DNA from: JBGVSA01 sp047605765 | GTDB taxonomy: Bacteria > Pseudomonadota > Gammaproteobacteria > Burkholderiales > Rhodocyclaceae | Length of the DNA stretch: 64,000 nucleotides | NCBI GenBank assembly: GCA_047605765.1 | Contig: JASGFB010000005.1 | Span: 5,856 to 69,855 of the forward strand | Direction of reading: 5' to 3' | Made by a program: the position numbers and the translations under genes | The notes under the pieces: model-generated | The model's database searches: none | Seen by the model: only the letters and a program-made list of their open reading frames with translations | What the model was told of the DNA's origin: nothing | Part shown: positions 26,280 to 34,780 of the stretch, piece after piece | Numbering within the stretch: the first letter of the stretch is position 1 | How the letters are laid out: the number at the start of each line of letters is the position of its first letter

Positions 26280-26882
26280 ATGTCCGAGCGCCATAACCAA
26301 TCGCTGCGACGCAGCGTCGCCGCCCACGCGGCGCGTTTGATGGCCGAAGAGGGCATCGACGATTTCGGGTTTGCCAAGCGCAAGGCGGCACGGCAGCTTG
26401 GTTTCACCAACGCGGAAGCGCTGCCGACCAATGCCGAGGTCGAAGAAGAACTGCACGCCTATGTCGCCCTGTTCCGTGACGAGGAAGACGAAGCGCGGCT
26501 GCGCGAGATGCGTCTGGCGGCCATCGAGGTCATGCACATGCTCGAGCCCTTCCGCCCCTACCTGACCGGCACCGTGCTGGCGGGCACGGCGGGCGCGTTC
26601 TCGGAAGTCGAACTCGAGATCTACGCCGACAGCGCCAAGGACGTGGAGATCTTCCTGCTCAACCAGGGGCTGCGCTATGAGCACCGTGAGGTGCGCCGCA
26701 GCGGGCCGGACGCGCCGGAAGCGACACTCGAATTCGACTGGGGCGAAGTGCCGTTCCGGCTGCACATCTACGATCACCTGGGCGAACGTTCGCCGCGCCG
26801 CTCGCCCGGCGGCAGCAAGCTCGCCGAACGGGCGCGGGTGGACGCCGTCGCCGCGCTGGTCGGCGACATCGGCGAAGAATGA
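26280..26882 (+). CDS. Conserved hypothetical protein, possible nucleotidyltransferase fold
   Basis: A 200-aa cytoplasmic protein. The N-terminal half is helical (MAEEGIDDFGFAKRKAARQL, then an acidic ELHAYVALFRDEEDEARL stretch). The middle reads GTVLAGTAGAFSEVELEIYA, which has the spacing of the GS..SDIDL strand motif of nucleotidyltransferases, but with E-V-E instead of D-I-D. The end is FDWGEVPFRLHIYDH. I believe similar proteins occur next to mpl/tlpA in other Proteobacteria, but I cannot name a function. ATG 26280 follows an ACAGGGA site. The stop overlaps the next gene by four bases (ATGA), so the two are coupled. Confidence 0.7.
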   Translation: MSERHNQSLRRSVAAHAARLMAEEGIDDFGFAKRKAARQLGFTNAEALPTNAEVEEELHAYVALFRDEEDEARLREMRLAAIEVMHMLEPFRPYLTGTVLAGTAGAFSEVELEIYADSAKDVEIFLLNQGLRYEHREVRRSGPDAPEATLEFDWGEVPFRLHIYDHLGERSPRRSPGGSKLAERARVDAVAALVGDIGEE

Positions 26883-27403
26883 AGCGGACGGTGGTGTTGG
26901 GCGCAGTAGCGCTGGTGGCGACCGTCGCCGGCGTCGGCACCGGCTACCACTTTGCGGCCCCGGCCAGCCCCGAGCAGGCCGCGCTCACGCAACTGACGCG
27001 TGCGCGCCTGCCCGACGCCAGCGGCGCGCTGGTCGACATGGGCCAATGGCGCGGCAAACCGATGCTGGTGAATTTCTGGGGAACGTGGTGCGCGCCCTGC
27101 CGCGAAGAAATGCCGCTCCTCAACGACACCGCCGCGCGCTATCCCGGCGTGCAATTCGTCGGCATCGGCATCGATGAAGCCGCCGCGCTCAAGGCGTATG
27201 CCGCCACCCACGATACGCGCTATCCGCTGCTGCTCGGCGACGCCAACCTGCTGAGTCTGACGCGCCAATTGGGCAATACTGCGCAGGCTTTGCCGTTCAG
27301 CGTGCTGATCGACGCGCGCGGCGCCGTTCATCAGGTCAAACTGGGGGCGTTCAAGGAGGCGGAATTGCAGACTGCGCTGACATCTGCGGCGAACGTGCGA
27401 TAG
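26879..27403 (+). CDS. TlpA/ResA-like membrane-anchored thioredoxin
   Basis: Periplasmic thiol-disulfide oxidoreductase tethered by an N-terminal hydrophobic helix (about residues 5-22). It is 174 aa. The thioredoxin fold has the active site WGTWCAPCREE with Cys71 and Cys74 and the cis-proline segment ALPFSVLID. TlpA/ResA proteins reduce apocytochrome c or other periplasmic thiols; the target here is unknown. The start overlaps the previous stop (ATGA). Confidence 0.88.
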   Translation: MKRTVVLGAVALVATVAGVGTGYHFAAPASPEQAALTQLTRARLPDASGALVDMGQWRGKPMLVNFWGTWCAPCREEMPLLNDTAARYPGVQFVGIGIDEAAALKAYAATHDTRYPLLLGDANLLSLTRQLGNTAQALPFSVLIDARGAVHQVKLGAFKEAELQTALTSAANVR

Positions 27404-27483
27404 TTCCGATTGTCGGTGACCTTTGATGCGAATAGCGTCGAAACCATAGACAACTTGCAGGCAATTGCGGCAAACTCGCGGCC

Positions 27484-28020
27484 ATGACGAGCCCGAAGAA
27501 ATCCAAGTCGACCGGCCCGGGCGGCGGAGCCAAGGCTCAAGCGGCGGGTGAGGCAGCCGCCGGCCCCGCACGCATTCTGGTCCTCCACGGCCCCAATCTC
27601 AACCTGCTCGGCACACGCGAGCCGGAAATATACGGCCACACCACGCTGGCCGATATCCATGCCGAGATGGACGCGCGGGCACGTGCGTCGGGCGTGCGGC
27701 TGGAATCCTTTCAGAGCAACCATGAAGGCCAGCTCATCGACCGCGTGCAGGCTGCGCGGGCCGAGGGGGTCAACTTCATCGTCATCAACCCGGCGGCCTA
27801 CACGCATACCAGCGTGGCCCTGCGCGATGCGCTGGCGGCCGTGAAGATTCCCTTCGTTGAGGTGCATCTGACCAATATCCACGCGCGAGAAGCGTTCCGG
27901 CATCACTCGTACCTGTCGGACATCGCCGTGGGCGTCATCTGCGGCCTCGGCCCCCAGGGCTACATGCTGGCCCTCGAATACGCGCTCAAACGCGTGGACG
28001 CCGTGCGCGCGTCGCTGTAA
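27484..28020 (+). CDS. aroQ: Type II 3-dehydroquinate dehydratase
   Basis: Shikimate-pathway enzyme that dehydrates 3-dehydroquinate to 3-dehydroshikimate. The core from residue 30 shows LVLHGPNLNLLGTREPEIYG with catalytic Tyr50, ESFQSNHEGQLID, the NPAAYTHTSVALRDAL block with the catalytic His, and EVHLTNIHAREAFR. About 29 Ala/Gly/Lys-rich residues precede the core, longer than most AroQ; no in-frame alternative start codon nearer the core was seen. A terminator-type hairpin and then accB follow. Confidence 0.95.
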   Translation: MTSPKKSKSTGPGGGAKAQAAGEAAAGPARILVLHGPNLNLLGTREPEIYGHTTLADIHAEMDARARASGVRLESFQSNHEGQLIDRVQAARAEGVNFIVINPAAYTHTSVALRDALAAVKIPFVEVHLTNIHAREAFRHHSYLSDIAVGVICGLGPQGYMLALEYALKRVDAVRASL

Positions 28021-28061
28021 TACCCGCGCCGACCATCCGATAGAAAACAACACAATCAAAC

Positions 28062-28096
28062 AGGCGGCGTCTCCATGGAGCATGGCCGCCTTTTTT
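28062..28096 (+). terminator. Terminator/attenuator hairpin in the accB leader
   Basis: AGGCGGC (28062-28068) pairs with GCCGCCT (28085-28091), enclosing the palindrome CTCCATGGAG (28071-28080), and runs into six T's. It ends 15 bases before the accB ATG, upstream of its ribosome site. It may end aroQ transcripts or act as an accBC attenuator. Confidence 0.75.
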
Positions 28097-28111
28097 CGTC
28101 TTGGAGTGGAC

Positions 28112-28567
28112 ATGGATCTGAGAAAACTGAAGAAACTCATCGACCTGGTGGAAGAGTCCGGTATCGCCGAACTCGAAGTCACCGAAGGTGAGGAAAAAGT
28201 ACGCATCGCCAAACATGCCTCGGCCGCTGCCGCGCCCATGACCTACGTCAGCGCCCCCCAGCCGATGATGGCGCCCGTTGCCGCACCCGCCGCCGTGGTC
28301 GCCGCGGCCCCCGCCGCACCGGCCACGCCCGAAGGGCACGTGGTCAAGTCGCCCATGGTGGGCACGTTCTACCGCTCCTCGGCGCCGGGCGCCGAATCCT
28401 TCGTGAAGGAAGGCGACGCCGTCTCCACCGGCGACACCCTGTGCCTGATCGAAGCCATGAAGCTCATGAACGAGATCGAAGCCGACGCCTCCGGCACCAT
28501 CAAGGCCATCCTCGTGGAAAATGGTCAACCGGTCGAATACGGCCAGCCCTTGTTTGTCATTGGCTAA
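28112..28567 (+). CDS. accB: Biotin carboxyl carrier protein of acetyl-CoA carboxylase
   Basis: Carries biotin between the carboxylase and carboxyltransferase parts of acetyl-CoA carboxylase, the first step of fatty acid synthesis. It is 151 aa. The N-terminal MDLRKLKKLIDLVEESGI helix is followed by an Ala/Pro linker (about 45-80), then the biotinyl domain with EAMKLMNEIEA (biotinylated Lys117). ATG 28112 follows TTGGAG; an upstream in-frame start at 28082 lies inside the hairpin and is rejected. accC follows after 65 bases. Confidence 0.96.
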   Translation: MDLRKLKKLIDLVEESGIAELEVTEGEEKVRIAKHASAAAAPMTYVSAPQPMMAPVAAPAAVVAAAPAAPATPEGHVVKSPMVGTFYRSSAPGAESFVKEGDAVSTGDTLCLIEAMKLMNEIEADASGTIKAILVENGQPVEYGQPLFVIG

Positions 28568-28632
28568 CGCGCCAAGCATGGCGCCGCGCGGCCCATTGAG
28601 CCGCCACGCGCCGAGCGCACCACGGGGTCCCC

Positions 28633-29976
28633 ATGTTTGAGAAAATTCTGATCGCCAATCGCGGCGAAATCGCTCTTCGTATCCTGCGCGCCTGCCGCGA
28701 GCTGGGCATCCGCACGGTGGCAGTCCACTCCGAAGCGGATACGGAAGCGAAGTACGTCAAGCTCGCCGATGAATCGGTGTGCATCGGGCCGGCGCCGTCC
28801 GGTCAGTCCTACCTGAACGTGCCGCGCATCATCGCGGCGGCCGAAGTGACCGACGCCGAGGCGATCCACCCCGGTTATGGTTTTCTGTCCGAAAACGCCG
28901 ACTTCGCCGAACGCGTCGAATCGTCCGGTTTCGTCTTCATCGGCCCGCGCCCCGAAACGATTCGCCTGATGGGCGACAAGGTCAGCGCCAAGCAGGCCAT
29001 GCTCGAAGCCGGTGTGCCGTGCGTGCCGGGTTCCGGCGGCGCGCTGCCCGACGACCCCAAGGAAATCGTCAAGATCGCGCGCCAGGTCGGCTATCCGGTC
29101 ATCATCAAGGCGGCGGGCGGCGGCGGTGGCCGTGGCATGCGCGTAGTGCACACCGAGGCAGCGCTGATCTCGGCCGTGACCACCACCCGCACCGAAGCCG
29201 GCGCGGCCTTCAACAACTCCACGGTCTACATGGAGAAGTACCTGGAAAATCCGCGCCACGTGGAGATCCAGGTGCTGGCCGACCAGCAGGGCAATGCGAT
29301 CTACCTGGGCGAACGCGACTGCTCGATGCAGCGCCGCCACCAGAAGGTGATCGAAGAAGCCCCGGCGCCCGGCATCGACCGCAAGCTGCTCGAAAAAGTG
29401 GGCATGTCGTGCGTGGCGGCGTGCAAGCGCATCGGCTATCGCGGCGCCGGCACGTTCGAGTTCCTCTACGAAAACGGCGAGTTCTTCTTCATCGAGATGA
29501 ACACGCGCGTGCAGGTCGAACACCCGGTCACCGAAATGATCACCGGCGTGGACATCGTGCAGGAACAGATCCGCATCGCCAACGACGAGCCCCTGCGCTT
29601 CAAGCAGAAGGACATCCAGTTGCGCGGCCATGCCATGGAATGCCGCATCAACGCCGAAGACCCATTCAAGTTCACGCCGTCGCCGGGCAAGATCCTGTCC
29701 TGGCATACGCCGGGCGGCCCGGGCATCCGCGTCGATTCGCACGTGTACGCCGGCTATACCGTGCCGCCGCACTACGATTCGATGATCGGCAAGGTGATCG
29801 CCTATGGCGATACGCGCGAACAGGCCATCCGCCGTCTGCGCATCGCCCTGTCCGAAATGGTGGTCGATGGCATCAAGACCAACATTCCGCTGCACCAGGA
29901 AATGCTGCAGGACGCCAACTTCCTCAAGGGTGGCACCAGCATCCATTACCTGGAGCACAAGCTGTCGGGCAAGTGA
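28633..29976 (+). CDS. accC: Biotin carboxylase of acetyl-CoA carboxylase
   Basis: ATP-dependent carboxylation of the biotin on AccB. The 447-aa protein has the ATP-grasp layout: KILIANRGEIALRILRA, HPGYGFLSENADFA, the glycine-rich lid AAGGGGGRGMR, the ERDCSMQRRHQKV and EMNTRVQVEHPVTE active-site segments. The length matches the E. coli enzyme. It forms an accBC operon with the preceding gene. Confidence 0.97.
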   Translation: MFEKILIANRGEIALRILRACRELGIRTVAVHSEADTEAKYVKLADESVCIGPAPSGQSYLNVPRIIAAAEVTDAEAIHPGYGFLSENADFAERVESSGFVFIGPRPETIRLMGDKVSAKQAMLEAGVPCVPGSGGALPDDPKEIVKIARQVGYPVIIKAAGGGGGRGMRVVHTEAALISAVTTTRTEAGAAFNNSTVYMEKYLENPRHVEIQVLADQQGNAIYLGERDCSMQRRHQKVIEEAPAPGIDRKLLEKVGMSCVAACKRIGYRGAGTFEFLYENGEFFFIEMNTRVQVEHPVTEMITGVDIVQEQIRIANDEPLRFKQKDIQLRGHAMECRINAEDPFKFTPSPGKILSWHTPGGPGIRVDSHVYAGYTVPPHYDSMIGKVIAYGDTREQAIRRLRIALSEMVVDGIKTNIPLHQEMLQDANFLKGGTSIHYLEHKLSGK

Positions 29977-30001
29977 GCGCTCGCTCATCCCGGCTGACGC
30001 G

Positions 30002-30022
30002 AGGGCGCATCGTGCGCCCTTT
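30002..30022 (+). terminator. Hairpin after accC
   Basis: AGGGCGCA and TGCGCCCT form a perfect 8-bp stem with a TCG loop, followed by only TTTG. It is probably a weak terminator separating accBC from prmA. Confidence 0.45.
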
Positions 30023-30057
30023 GCGTTTCTTGCGCCGTTGCGTTACATAGGGAACCC

Positions 30058-30948
30058 ATGTGGTATTCCGTCACCCTCAAAGCCGAAGCCGACCGGGCCG
30101 AAGCGCTGTCAGAAGCGCTGATGGACGCGGGCGCGCTGTCGGTCAGCATTGAAGACGCCGACGCCGGCACCGACCAGGAGAAGCCGCAGTTCGGCGAACC
30201 CGGCCACGTCAACGAGCGTCTGTGGGATCACAGCTTCGTGATCGCCCTCTTCGACGCCGACATCGAACTGGCCGTGGCGCTGGCGCAGGCCGCCGGTGCC
30301 GTCGGGCTGGCCGAAGTGCCCGACTTCCGCGTCGAAGAAGTCGCCGAACAGAACTGGGTCCAACTGACCCAGTCGCAGTTCGACCCCATCCGCATCACCG
30401 ATCGCATGTGGATCGTGCCTTCGTGGCACGACGCCCCCGACCCGGATGCCATCAACATCGAGATGGACCCCGGCATGGCCTTCGGCACCGGCTCCCATCC
30501 GACCACGCACCTGTGCCTGCAATGGCTCACCGAGCACGTCGCCGACGGCACCAGCGTGCTCGACTACGGCTGCGGCTCGGGCATCCTGGCCATTGCCGCC
30601 GCCAAGATCGGCGCCGGCCGCGTCGTCGGCGTCGACATCGACGATCACGCCGTACAGGCCAGCCTGGCCAATGCCGAGCGCAATGGCGTCAGCGGCCTGT
30701 TTCACAGCAGCAAGCAGGCCATCGCAGGCCAGTTCGACCGCGTGGTGGCCAATATCCTGACCAATCCGCTGTGCGTGCTGGCCCCGGCCATCGCCAGCCA
30801 TGTCGCGCCGGGTGGCGCGCTGGCCCTGTCGGGCGTGCTGGCGCCGCAGGCCCAGCAAGTGATCGACGCCTATGCGCCTTACATTGCGCTCACGGTGGGC
30901 GCCGAGCGGGAGGGCTGGATTCGACTTGAAGGTCGCCGCGCATGCTGA
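30058..30948 (+). CDS. prmA: Ribosomal protein L11 methyltransferase
   Basis: SAM-dependent trimethylation of ribosomal protein L11. The 296-aa protein has the N-terminal substrate domain (about 1-75, MWYSVTLKAEADRAEALSEA), the linker motif MDPGMAFGTGSHPTT, the SAM-binding loop LDYGCGSGILAIAAAKIG, and ANILTNPL (N-P-L catalytic motif). Its end overlaps the next start by seven bases. Confidence 0.95.
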   Translation: MWYSVTLKAEADRAEALSEALMDAGALSVSIEDADAGTDQEKPQFGEPGHVNERLWDHSFVIALFDADIELAVALAQAAGAVGLAEVPDFRVEEVAEQNWVQLTQSQFDPIRITDRMWIVPSWHDAPDPDAINIEMDPGMAFGTGSHPTTHLCLQWLTEHVADGTSVLDYGCGSGILAIAAAKIGAGRVVGVDIDDHAVQASLANAERNGVSGLFHSSKQAIAGQFDRVVANILTNPLCVLAPAIASHVAPGGALALSGVLAPQAQQVIDAYAPYIALTVGAEREGWIRLEGRRAC

Positions 30949-32351
30949 CCACGCGCTGCCCTTCCTGCGGCACCACATTCCGCGTACGGCCGGAGCAACT
31001 GACCGCACGCAACGGACGCGTCCGCTGCGGCAAATGCCACACGGCGTTTTCCGCGCTCAGCTCGCTGGAGGAAATGGCGGAGGACAGCGTGGCCGTCGCC
31101 GGGGGCGCCACGCCGCGCGATGAAGCATCTCCCGCCATCGCCGCCGCCCTGGCCACCCGCGCGCCGACGGTCGTCGAAGCTGCCGCCGAACAAGCACCTG
31201 CGGCATCGCCGGAGGCCCCCACCGCGCCGCCCCGACAAGAAGCGCCGGACGCGTCTGAACACGTCGTCGCCGAGCCGATCACGCTGGCCTCGCCGCAGCC
31301 GGTGGACCTGCCTTTCAAACCCGATTTCGATCTGGATTTCGACGAGCCCGTCGAGCCCCTGGCGCCGGCCGAATGGCTGAGCACCTCGACGAACTTCGAT
31401 GACGAACTGCGGGCGCGGGCGGAAGCCGACATGGCCCCGCCGCCATCGACGAACCGCACGCAATGGGACATGCCGAGCCTGCCGGCGGCGGAAGATCTCG
31501 ACCTGCGCGAACCGACGTTCTTCGCCCCCCACCGCGCGGCCGATGAAGGCGATCTGCCCGCCGAGCCCATCGTGGTGCATGGGCTGGAGCCCGGCTTCGA
31601 TCTGGATCTGGACGAGCACCCGGCCGACGAATCGCCCCCCCCGCCCCACACGGACCCCGAAGCGGAAGCCATCGCATCGCCTGTCGCCATCGAGGACAGC
31701 CTCGATGAGCCGGAAACCCCGCGCCGCGAGCCCGGCCACCCCGATTTCGGCGACGAACCCATGCCGGTGGCGATGACGGCCGATGGCATCGGCTCGCTGC
31801 CGGAAATCTCGGTCACGCCCACCCCCACCGCCTTCCTCGAAGACGAAATCACACCGCTGCGCGTCGAGCCGCCGCGCAAGCGTTCGGTGTGGTGGCTGAT
31901 CGGCTGCCTGCTGCTGCTCATCGTGGCGACCCTGGCTGGCGCCTATGTGTTCCGCACCGAACTGGCGCGCGCCTATCCGCCCGTGCGCCCAACACTGGAA
32001 GAAGCCTGCGCGAATTTCGGCTGCACCGTGCCCTTCCCGACCGATGCCAAGCTGATCGTGGTGGAAGGCACCGACCTCATTCCCGATCCCAGCAGCACCG
32101 GCCACTACCGTCTGGTGGTCACGCTGCGCAACCGGGCCGACTATCCGCAACGCTGGCCGCAACTCGAATTGACGCTGACCGATCGTTTCGACCGCGCCCT
32201 GTCGCGCCGCGTCATCGCCCCGGCCGAGTGGCTGCCCAAAGAAATTGCAGGCGAGCGCGCATTCGAGGCGCGTGGCGAAGTCACCAGCAACGTGCCCATC
32301 AGCACCGAGCTGCCGGCCGCCGGTTATCGCGTTTACGCCTTCTACCCTTGA
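30942..32351 (+). CDS. Zinc-ribbon membrane protein with DUF3426
   Basis: A 469-aa protein. The N-terminal MJ0042-type zinc ribbon has two CxxC pairs (TRCPSCGTTFRV and RCGKCHTAFSA). A very long acidic, Pro/Ala-rich, probably disordered region follows (about 45-305). Then comes a single membrane helix (WWLIGCLLLLIVATLAGAYV, about 312-331) and a C-terminal DUF3426 domain (RPTLEEACANFGCTVP onward). The topology suggests a cytoplasmic zinc ribbon and an outer-facing DUF3426. The function is unknown. This gene regularly follows prmA in betaproteobacteria. Translation overlaps prmA. Confidence 0.85.
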   Translation: MLTTRCPSCGTTFRVRPEQLTARNGRVRCGKCHTAFSALSSLEEMAEDSVAVAGGATPRDEASPAIAAALATRAPTVVEAAAEQAPAASPEAPTAPPRQEAPDASEHVVAEPITLASPQPVDLPFKPDFDLDFDEPVEPLAPAEWLSTSTNFDDELRARAEADMAPPPSTNRTQWDMPSLPAAEDLDLREPTFFAPHRAADEGDLPAEPIVVHGLEPGFDLDLDEHPADESPPPPHTDPEAEAIASPVAIEDSLDEPETPRREPGHPDFGDEPMPVAMTADGIGSLPEISVTPTPTAFLEDEITPLRVEPPRKRSVWWLIGCLLLLIVATLAGAYVFRTELARAYPPVRPTLEEACANFGCTVPFPTDAKLIVVEGTDLIPDPSSTGHYRLVVTLRNRADYPQRWPQLELTLTDRFDRALSRRVIAPAEWLPKEIAGERAFEARGEVTSNVPISTELPAAGYRVYAFYP

Positions 32352-32407
32352 TCCCTACAAGCTCGTCCCATGCGGCGGGCGTTTCAACCCAAGAGAAGGA
32401 ATACGTC

Positions 32408-32911
32408 ATGAGCACCGTTACGCTGAAGGGCAGCCCCGTCGAAGTCGCCGGCACGTTTTTGCAGCCGGGCGATACCGCACCCGATTTTTCGCTGGTGGCC
32501 GCCAACCTGTCCAACGTCAGCCTCAGTGAGTTCGCCGGCAAGCGCAAGGTATTGAACATCGTCCCCAGCCTGGACACGCCGACCTGCGCCGCCTCGGCCC
32601 GCAAGTTCAACCAGAGCGCGGCCAGCCTCGACAAGACCGTCGTGCTGGTGGTGTCGGCCGATCTGCCGTTCGCTGCCAAGCGTTTCTGCGCCGTCGAGAA
32701 CCTGAACAACGTACAGTCACTGTCCACCCTGCGCGACACCAGCTTCAAGAAGAACTACGGCGTCGACATCGTCAGCGGCCCGCTGAGCGGCCTGACCGCG
32801 CGGGCGGTGGTGGTGCTGGACGAAAACAACACGGTTCTGCACTCGCAACTGGTGCCGGAAATCGCCGCAGAACCCGACTACGACGCAGCCCTCAAGGTGC
32901 TGATCAAGTAA
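32408..32911 (+). CDS. tpx: Thiol peroxidase Tpx
   Basis: Peroxiredoxin that reduces H2O2 and alkyl hydroperoxides using thioredoxin. It is 167 aa. The sequence shows PGDTAPDFSLV, the peroxidatic Cys60 in SLDTPTCAASARKF, the resolving Cys94 in AAKRFCAVENL, and RAVVVLDENN. ATG 32408 follows an AGAAGGA site. It has its own terminator at 32939. Confidence 0.96.
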   Translation: MSTVTLKGSPVEVAGTFLQPGDTAPDFSLVAANLSNVSLSEFAGKRKVLNIVPSLDTPTCAASARKFNQSAASLDKTVVLVVSADLPFAAKRFCAVENLNNVQSLSTLRDTSFKKNYGVDIVSGPLSGLTARAVVVLDENNTVLHSQLVPEIAAEPDYDAALKVLIK

Positions 32912-32938
32912 GCCGCCGGCCCCCTTCCGCCATACCGG

Positions 32939-32965
32939 GGCGCCTTCCGTGAAGGCGCCTTTTTT
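32939..32965 (+). terminator. Rho-independent terminator after tpx
   Basis: GGCGCCTTC (32939-32947) pairs with GAAGGCGCC (32951-32959) around CGT and is followed by six T's. Confidence 0.92.
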
Positions 32966-32979
32966 GTTTTCGTCGCCCG

Positions 32980-33013
32980 TTGTCACCAAGCTTTAACGTG
33001 CAGCGAAAATACT
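32980..33013 (+). promoter_or_regulatory. PhoB-box-like promoter candidate before dgkA
   Basis: TTGTCAC-CAAG-CTTTAAC (32980-32997) has the 7+4+7 layout of a Pho box, with 5/7 and 4/7 matches to CTGTCAT. Ten bases later comes AATACT (33008-33013) as a -10, the spacing usual for PhoB-activated promoters. The dgkA start is 29 bases further on. Confidence 0.4.
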
Positions 33014-33041
33014 CCGGGCTGTTCTTCGCCGCCCCGAGCTC

Positions 33042-33410
33042 ATGGAAAGTCCTTTCAAAGGCAAGACGGGTCTGACCCGCATCTGGAACGCATTCAACTA
33101 TTCACTGGCAGGCTTGAGCGCGGCGTTCCGGCTCGAAGACGCCTTCCGGCAGGAAGTCCTGCTGTCGATCGTGATGATCCCCATCGCCATCGCCAGCAAC
33201 ACCACCGGCGTGGAAAAAGCGGTGCTGATCGGCGCCGTGCTGCTCGTGCTCATCGTGGAGCTGGTCAATTCGGCCGTCGAGGCGGCCGTCGACCGCATCT
33301 CGCTCGAACGACACGATCTGGCCAAGCGCGCCAAGGACATCGGCAGCGCATCGGTGCTCGTCACGCTGATCAATCTGGCTGTCGTGTGGGGCTTCATCTT
33401 TCTGTCATAG
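33042..33410 (+). CDS. dgkA: Diacylglycerol kinase
   Basis: Small inner-membrane kinase that phosphorylates diacylglycerol to phosphatidic acid. The 122-aa protein has an N-terminal amphipathic segment and three hydrophobic helices. The catalytic signature is in VELVNSAVEAAVDRISLERH, with the E..NS/T..E..VD pattern. The C-terminal SASVLVTLINLAVVWG helix matches the family. It is followed by a lipid/sugar glycosyltransferase, so it may handle diacylglycerol in membrane remodelling. Confidence 0.93.
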   Translation: MESPFKGKTGLTRIWNAFNYSLAGLSAAFRLEDAFRQEVLLSIVMIPIAIASNTTGVEKAVLIGAVLLVLIVELVNSAVEAAVDRISLERHDLAKRAKDIGSASVLVTLINLAVVWGFIFLS

Positions 33411-33419
33411 ACGCGTCAT
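33402..33419 (+). promoter_or_regulatory. PhoB-box-like direct repeat before the glycosyltransferase
   Basis: CTGTCAT-AGAC-GCGTCAT: the first half is a perfect match to the E. coli half-site CTGTCAT and the second matches 5/7. It overlaps the dgkA stop and lies 9 bases before GTG 33429 or 33 before ATG 33453. No good -10 follows at ten bases; GATACT at 33441 is further away. Confidence 0.45.
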
Positions 33420-33428
33420 CGAACGGTC

Positions 33429-34682
33429 GTGACCTGCACCGATACTGCCGACATGGATACTTCCTGCATCAGCGTGCAGCACTTGCCTGCCGGGCCACGC
33501 CCCTTGCGCGTGGCGGTCGTCACGGAAACCTATCCACCCGAGGTCAACGGGGTCGCCATGACCACCGGCCGGCTGGTCGAGGAATTGCAGCGCCTCGGCC
33601 ACAGCGTGCAATTGATCCGCCCTCGACAGCACGAAAACGATGCGCCGGCCGAAGAGCAGTCGTTCGAGGAAATGCTCGCCACCGGCCTGCCGATCCCCCG
33701 CTACAACCACCTGAAAATGGGCCTGCCGGCGCGCCGTGCATTGATGCGTGCCTGGTCGGTGCGCCGTCCCGACATCGTGCAGGTCGTCACCGAAGGGCCG
33801 CTGGGCTGGTCGGCGGTGGCCGCGGCGCGGGCGCTGCGCCTGCCGGTGGTGACCGAATTCCACACCAACTTTCATACCTACAGCGGCTACTACGGCGTGG
33901 GTTGGCTGAAACGGCCCGTGCAGGCCTATCTACGCCGCTTCCACAACAAGGGAGACATGACGCTGGTGCCCACCGCCGCGCTGCGCGATGAATTGCTGGC
34001 GACCGGATTCGCCCGCGTCGAGGTCGTCGCGCGCGGCGTCGACACCACGCTGTTTTCGCCCGAGCGCCGCTCGGATGAACTGCGGCGCAGTTGGGGGGCG
34101 ACGCCGGACACCCTGGTGTGCGCCATCGTCAGCCGCCTGGCGCCGGAAAAGAATCTCGGCCTGGCCATGCGAGCCTTCGACAGCATGCAGGCGCGCCATG
34201 GCGACACACGGCTGGTGGTGGTGGGCGACGGCCCGTCACGCGCCGCCCTGCAGGCCCAGCATGGCCGCCACGTGTTCGCCGGCATGCGGCGCGGCGAAGA
34301 CCTCGCTGCCCACTACGCGTCGGCCGACTGCTTCATATTCCCCAGCCTCAGCGAGACCTTCGGCAACGTCATCACAGAGGCGCTCGCCAGCGGCCTGCCG
34401 GTGGTCGCCTTCGATTACGCCGCCGCGGCCGAGCGCATTCGCGACGGGGTCAATGGGCATCGCGTGCCCCTCAACGACGAGGCCGCTTTCATCGAGACCT
34501 GCACGCGCTGGGCAGGGCCGCCGCAGGCCTTGATCGCCGAGCAGGCGGCCGCCCGCGCCAGCGTGATGGACCTCGACTGGCACAGCGTCAGCCGCCGTCA
34601 GGCCGACATTCTGACCGCCACCATCGATGCGCATCAGGCGCGCCGCGAGGTGCGCGGCAGCCTGGCCGCGCAGCGCACCTGA
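33429..34682 (+). CDS. GT4-family glycosyltransferase, possibly glycolipid-forming
   Basis: A 417-aa retaining GT-B glycosyltransferase. The N-terminal domain starts RVAVVTETYPPEVNGVAMTT and has a membrane-facing HTNFHTY segment. The C-terminal domain has VSRLAPEKNLGLAMRAF and the nucleotide-sugar site PSLSETFGNVITEALASGLP (E-x7-E). The subgroup includes diacylglycerol glucosyl/mannosyltransferases. The place between dgkA and the ornithine-lipid pair, and a Pho-box-like repeat upstream, support a phosphorus-free glycolipid role (inference). The start may be GTG 33429 or ATG 33453; neither has a strong ribosome site. Confidence 0.8.
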   Translation: MTCTDTADMDTSCISVQHLPAGPRPLRVAVVTETYPPEVNGVAMTTGRLVEELQRLGHSVQLIRPRQHENDAPAEEQSFEEMLATGLPIPRYNHLKMGLPARRALMRAWSVRRPDIVQVVTEGPLGWSAVAAARALRLPVVTEFHTNFHTYSGYYGVGWLKRPVQAYLRRFHNKGDMTLVPTAALRDELLATGFARVEVVARGVDTTLFSPERRSDELRRSWGATPDTLVCAIVSRLAPEKNLGLAMRAFDSMQARHGDTRLVVVGDGPSRAALQAQHGRHVFAGMRRGEDLAAHYASADCFIFPSLSETFGNVITEALASGLPVVAFDYAAAAERIRDGVNGHRVPLNDEAAFIETCTRWAGPPQALIAEQAAARASVMDLDWHSVSRRQADILTATIDAHQARREVRGSLAAQRT

Positions 34683-34747
34683 AAGGGCCGCCACAGGCCG
34701 GCGCCAGCGCCAGACAGGCAGGTAGCCGAGAGGCCGCGCAATGGGCG

Positions 34748-34753
34748 TAAAAT
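34748..34753 (+). promoter_or_regulatory. Possible -10 box before the PfkB kinase
   Basis: TAAAAT lies 27 bases before ATG 34781, inside a small GGCG/CGCC hairpin. No clear -35 is present. Confidence 0.3.
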
Positions 34754-34780
34754 GCGCCTTTTGACTCGCGCTTCCCGCCC

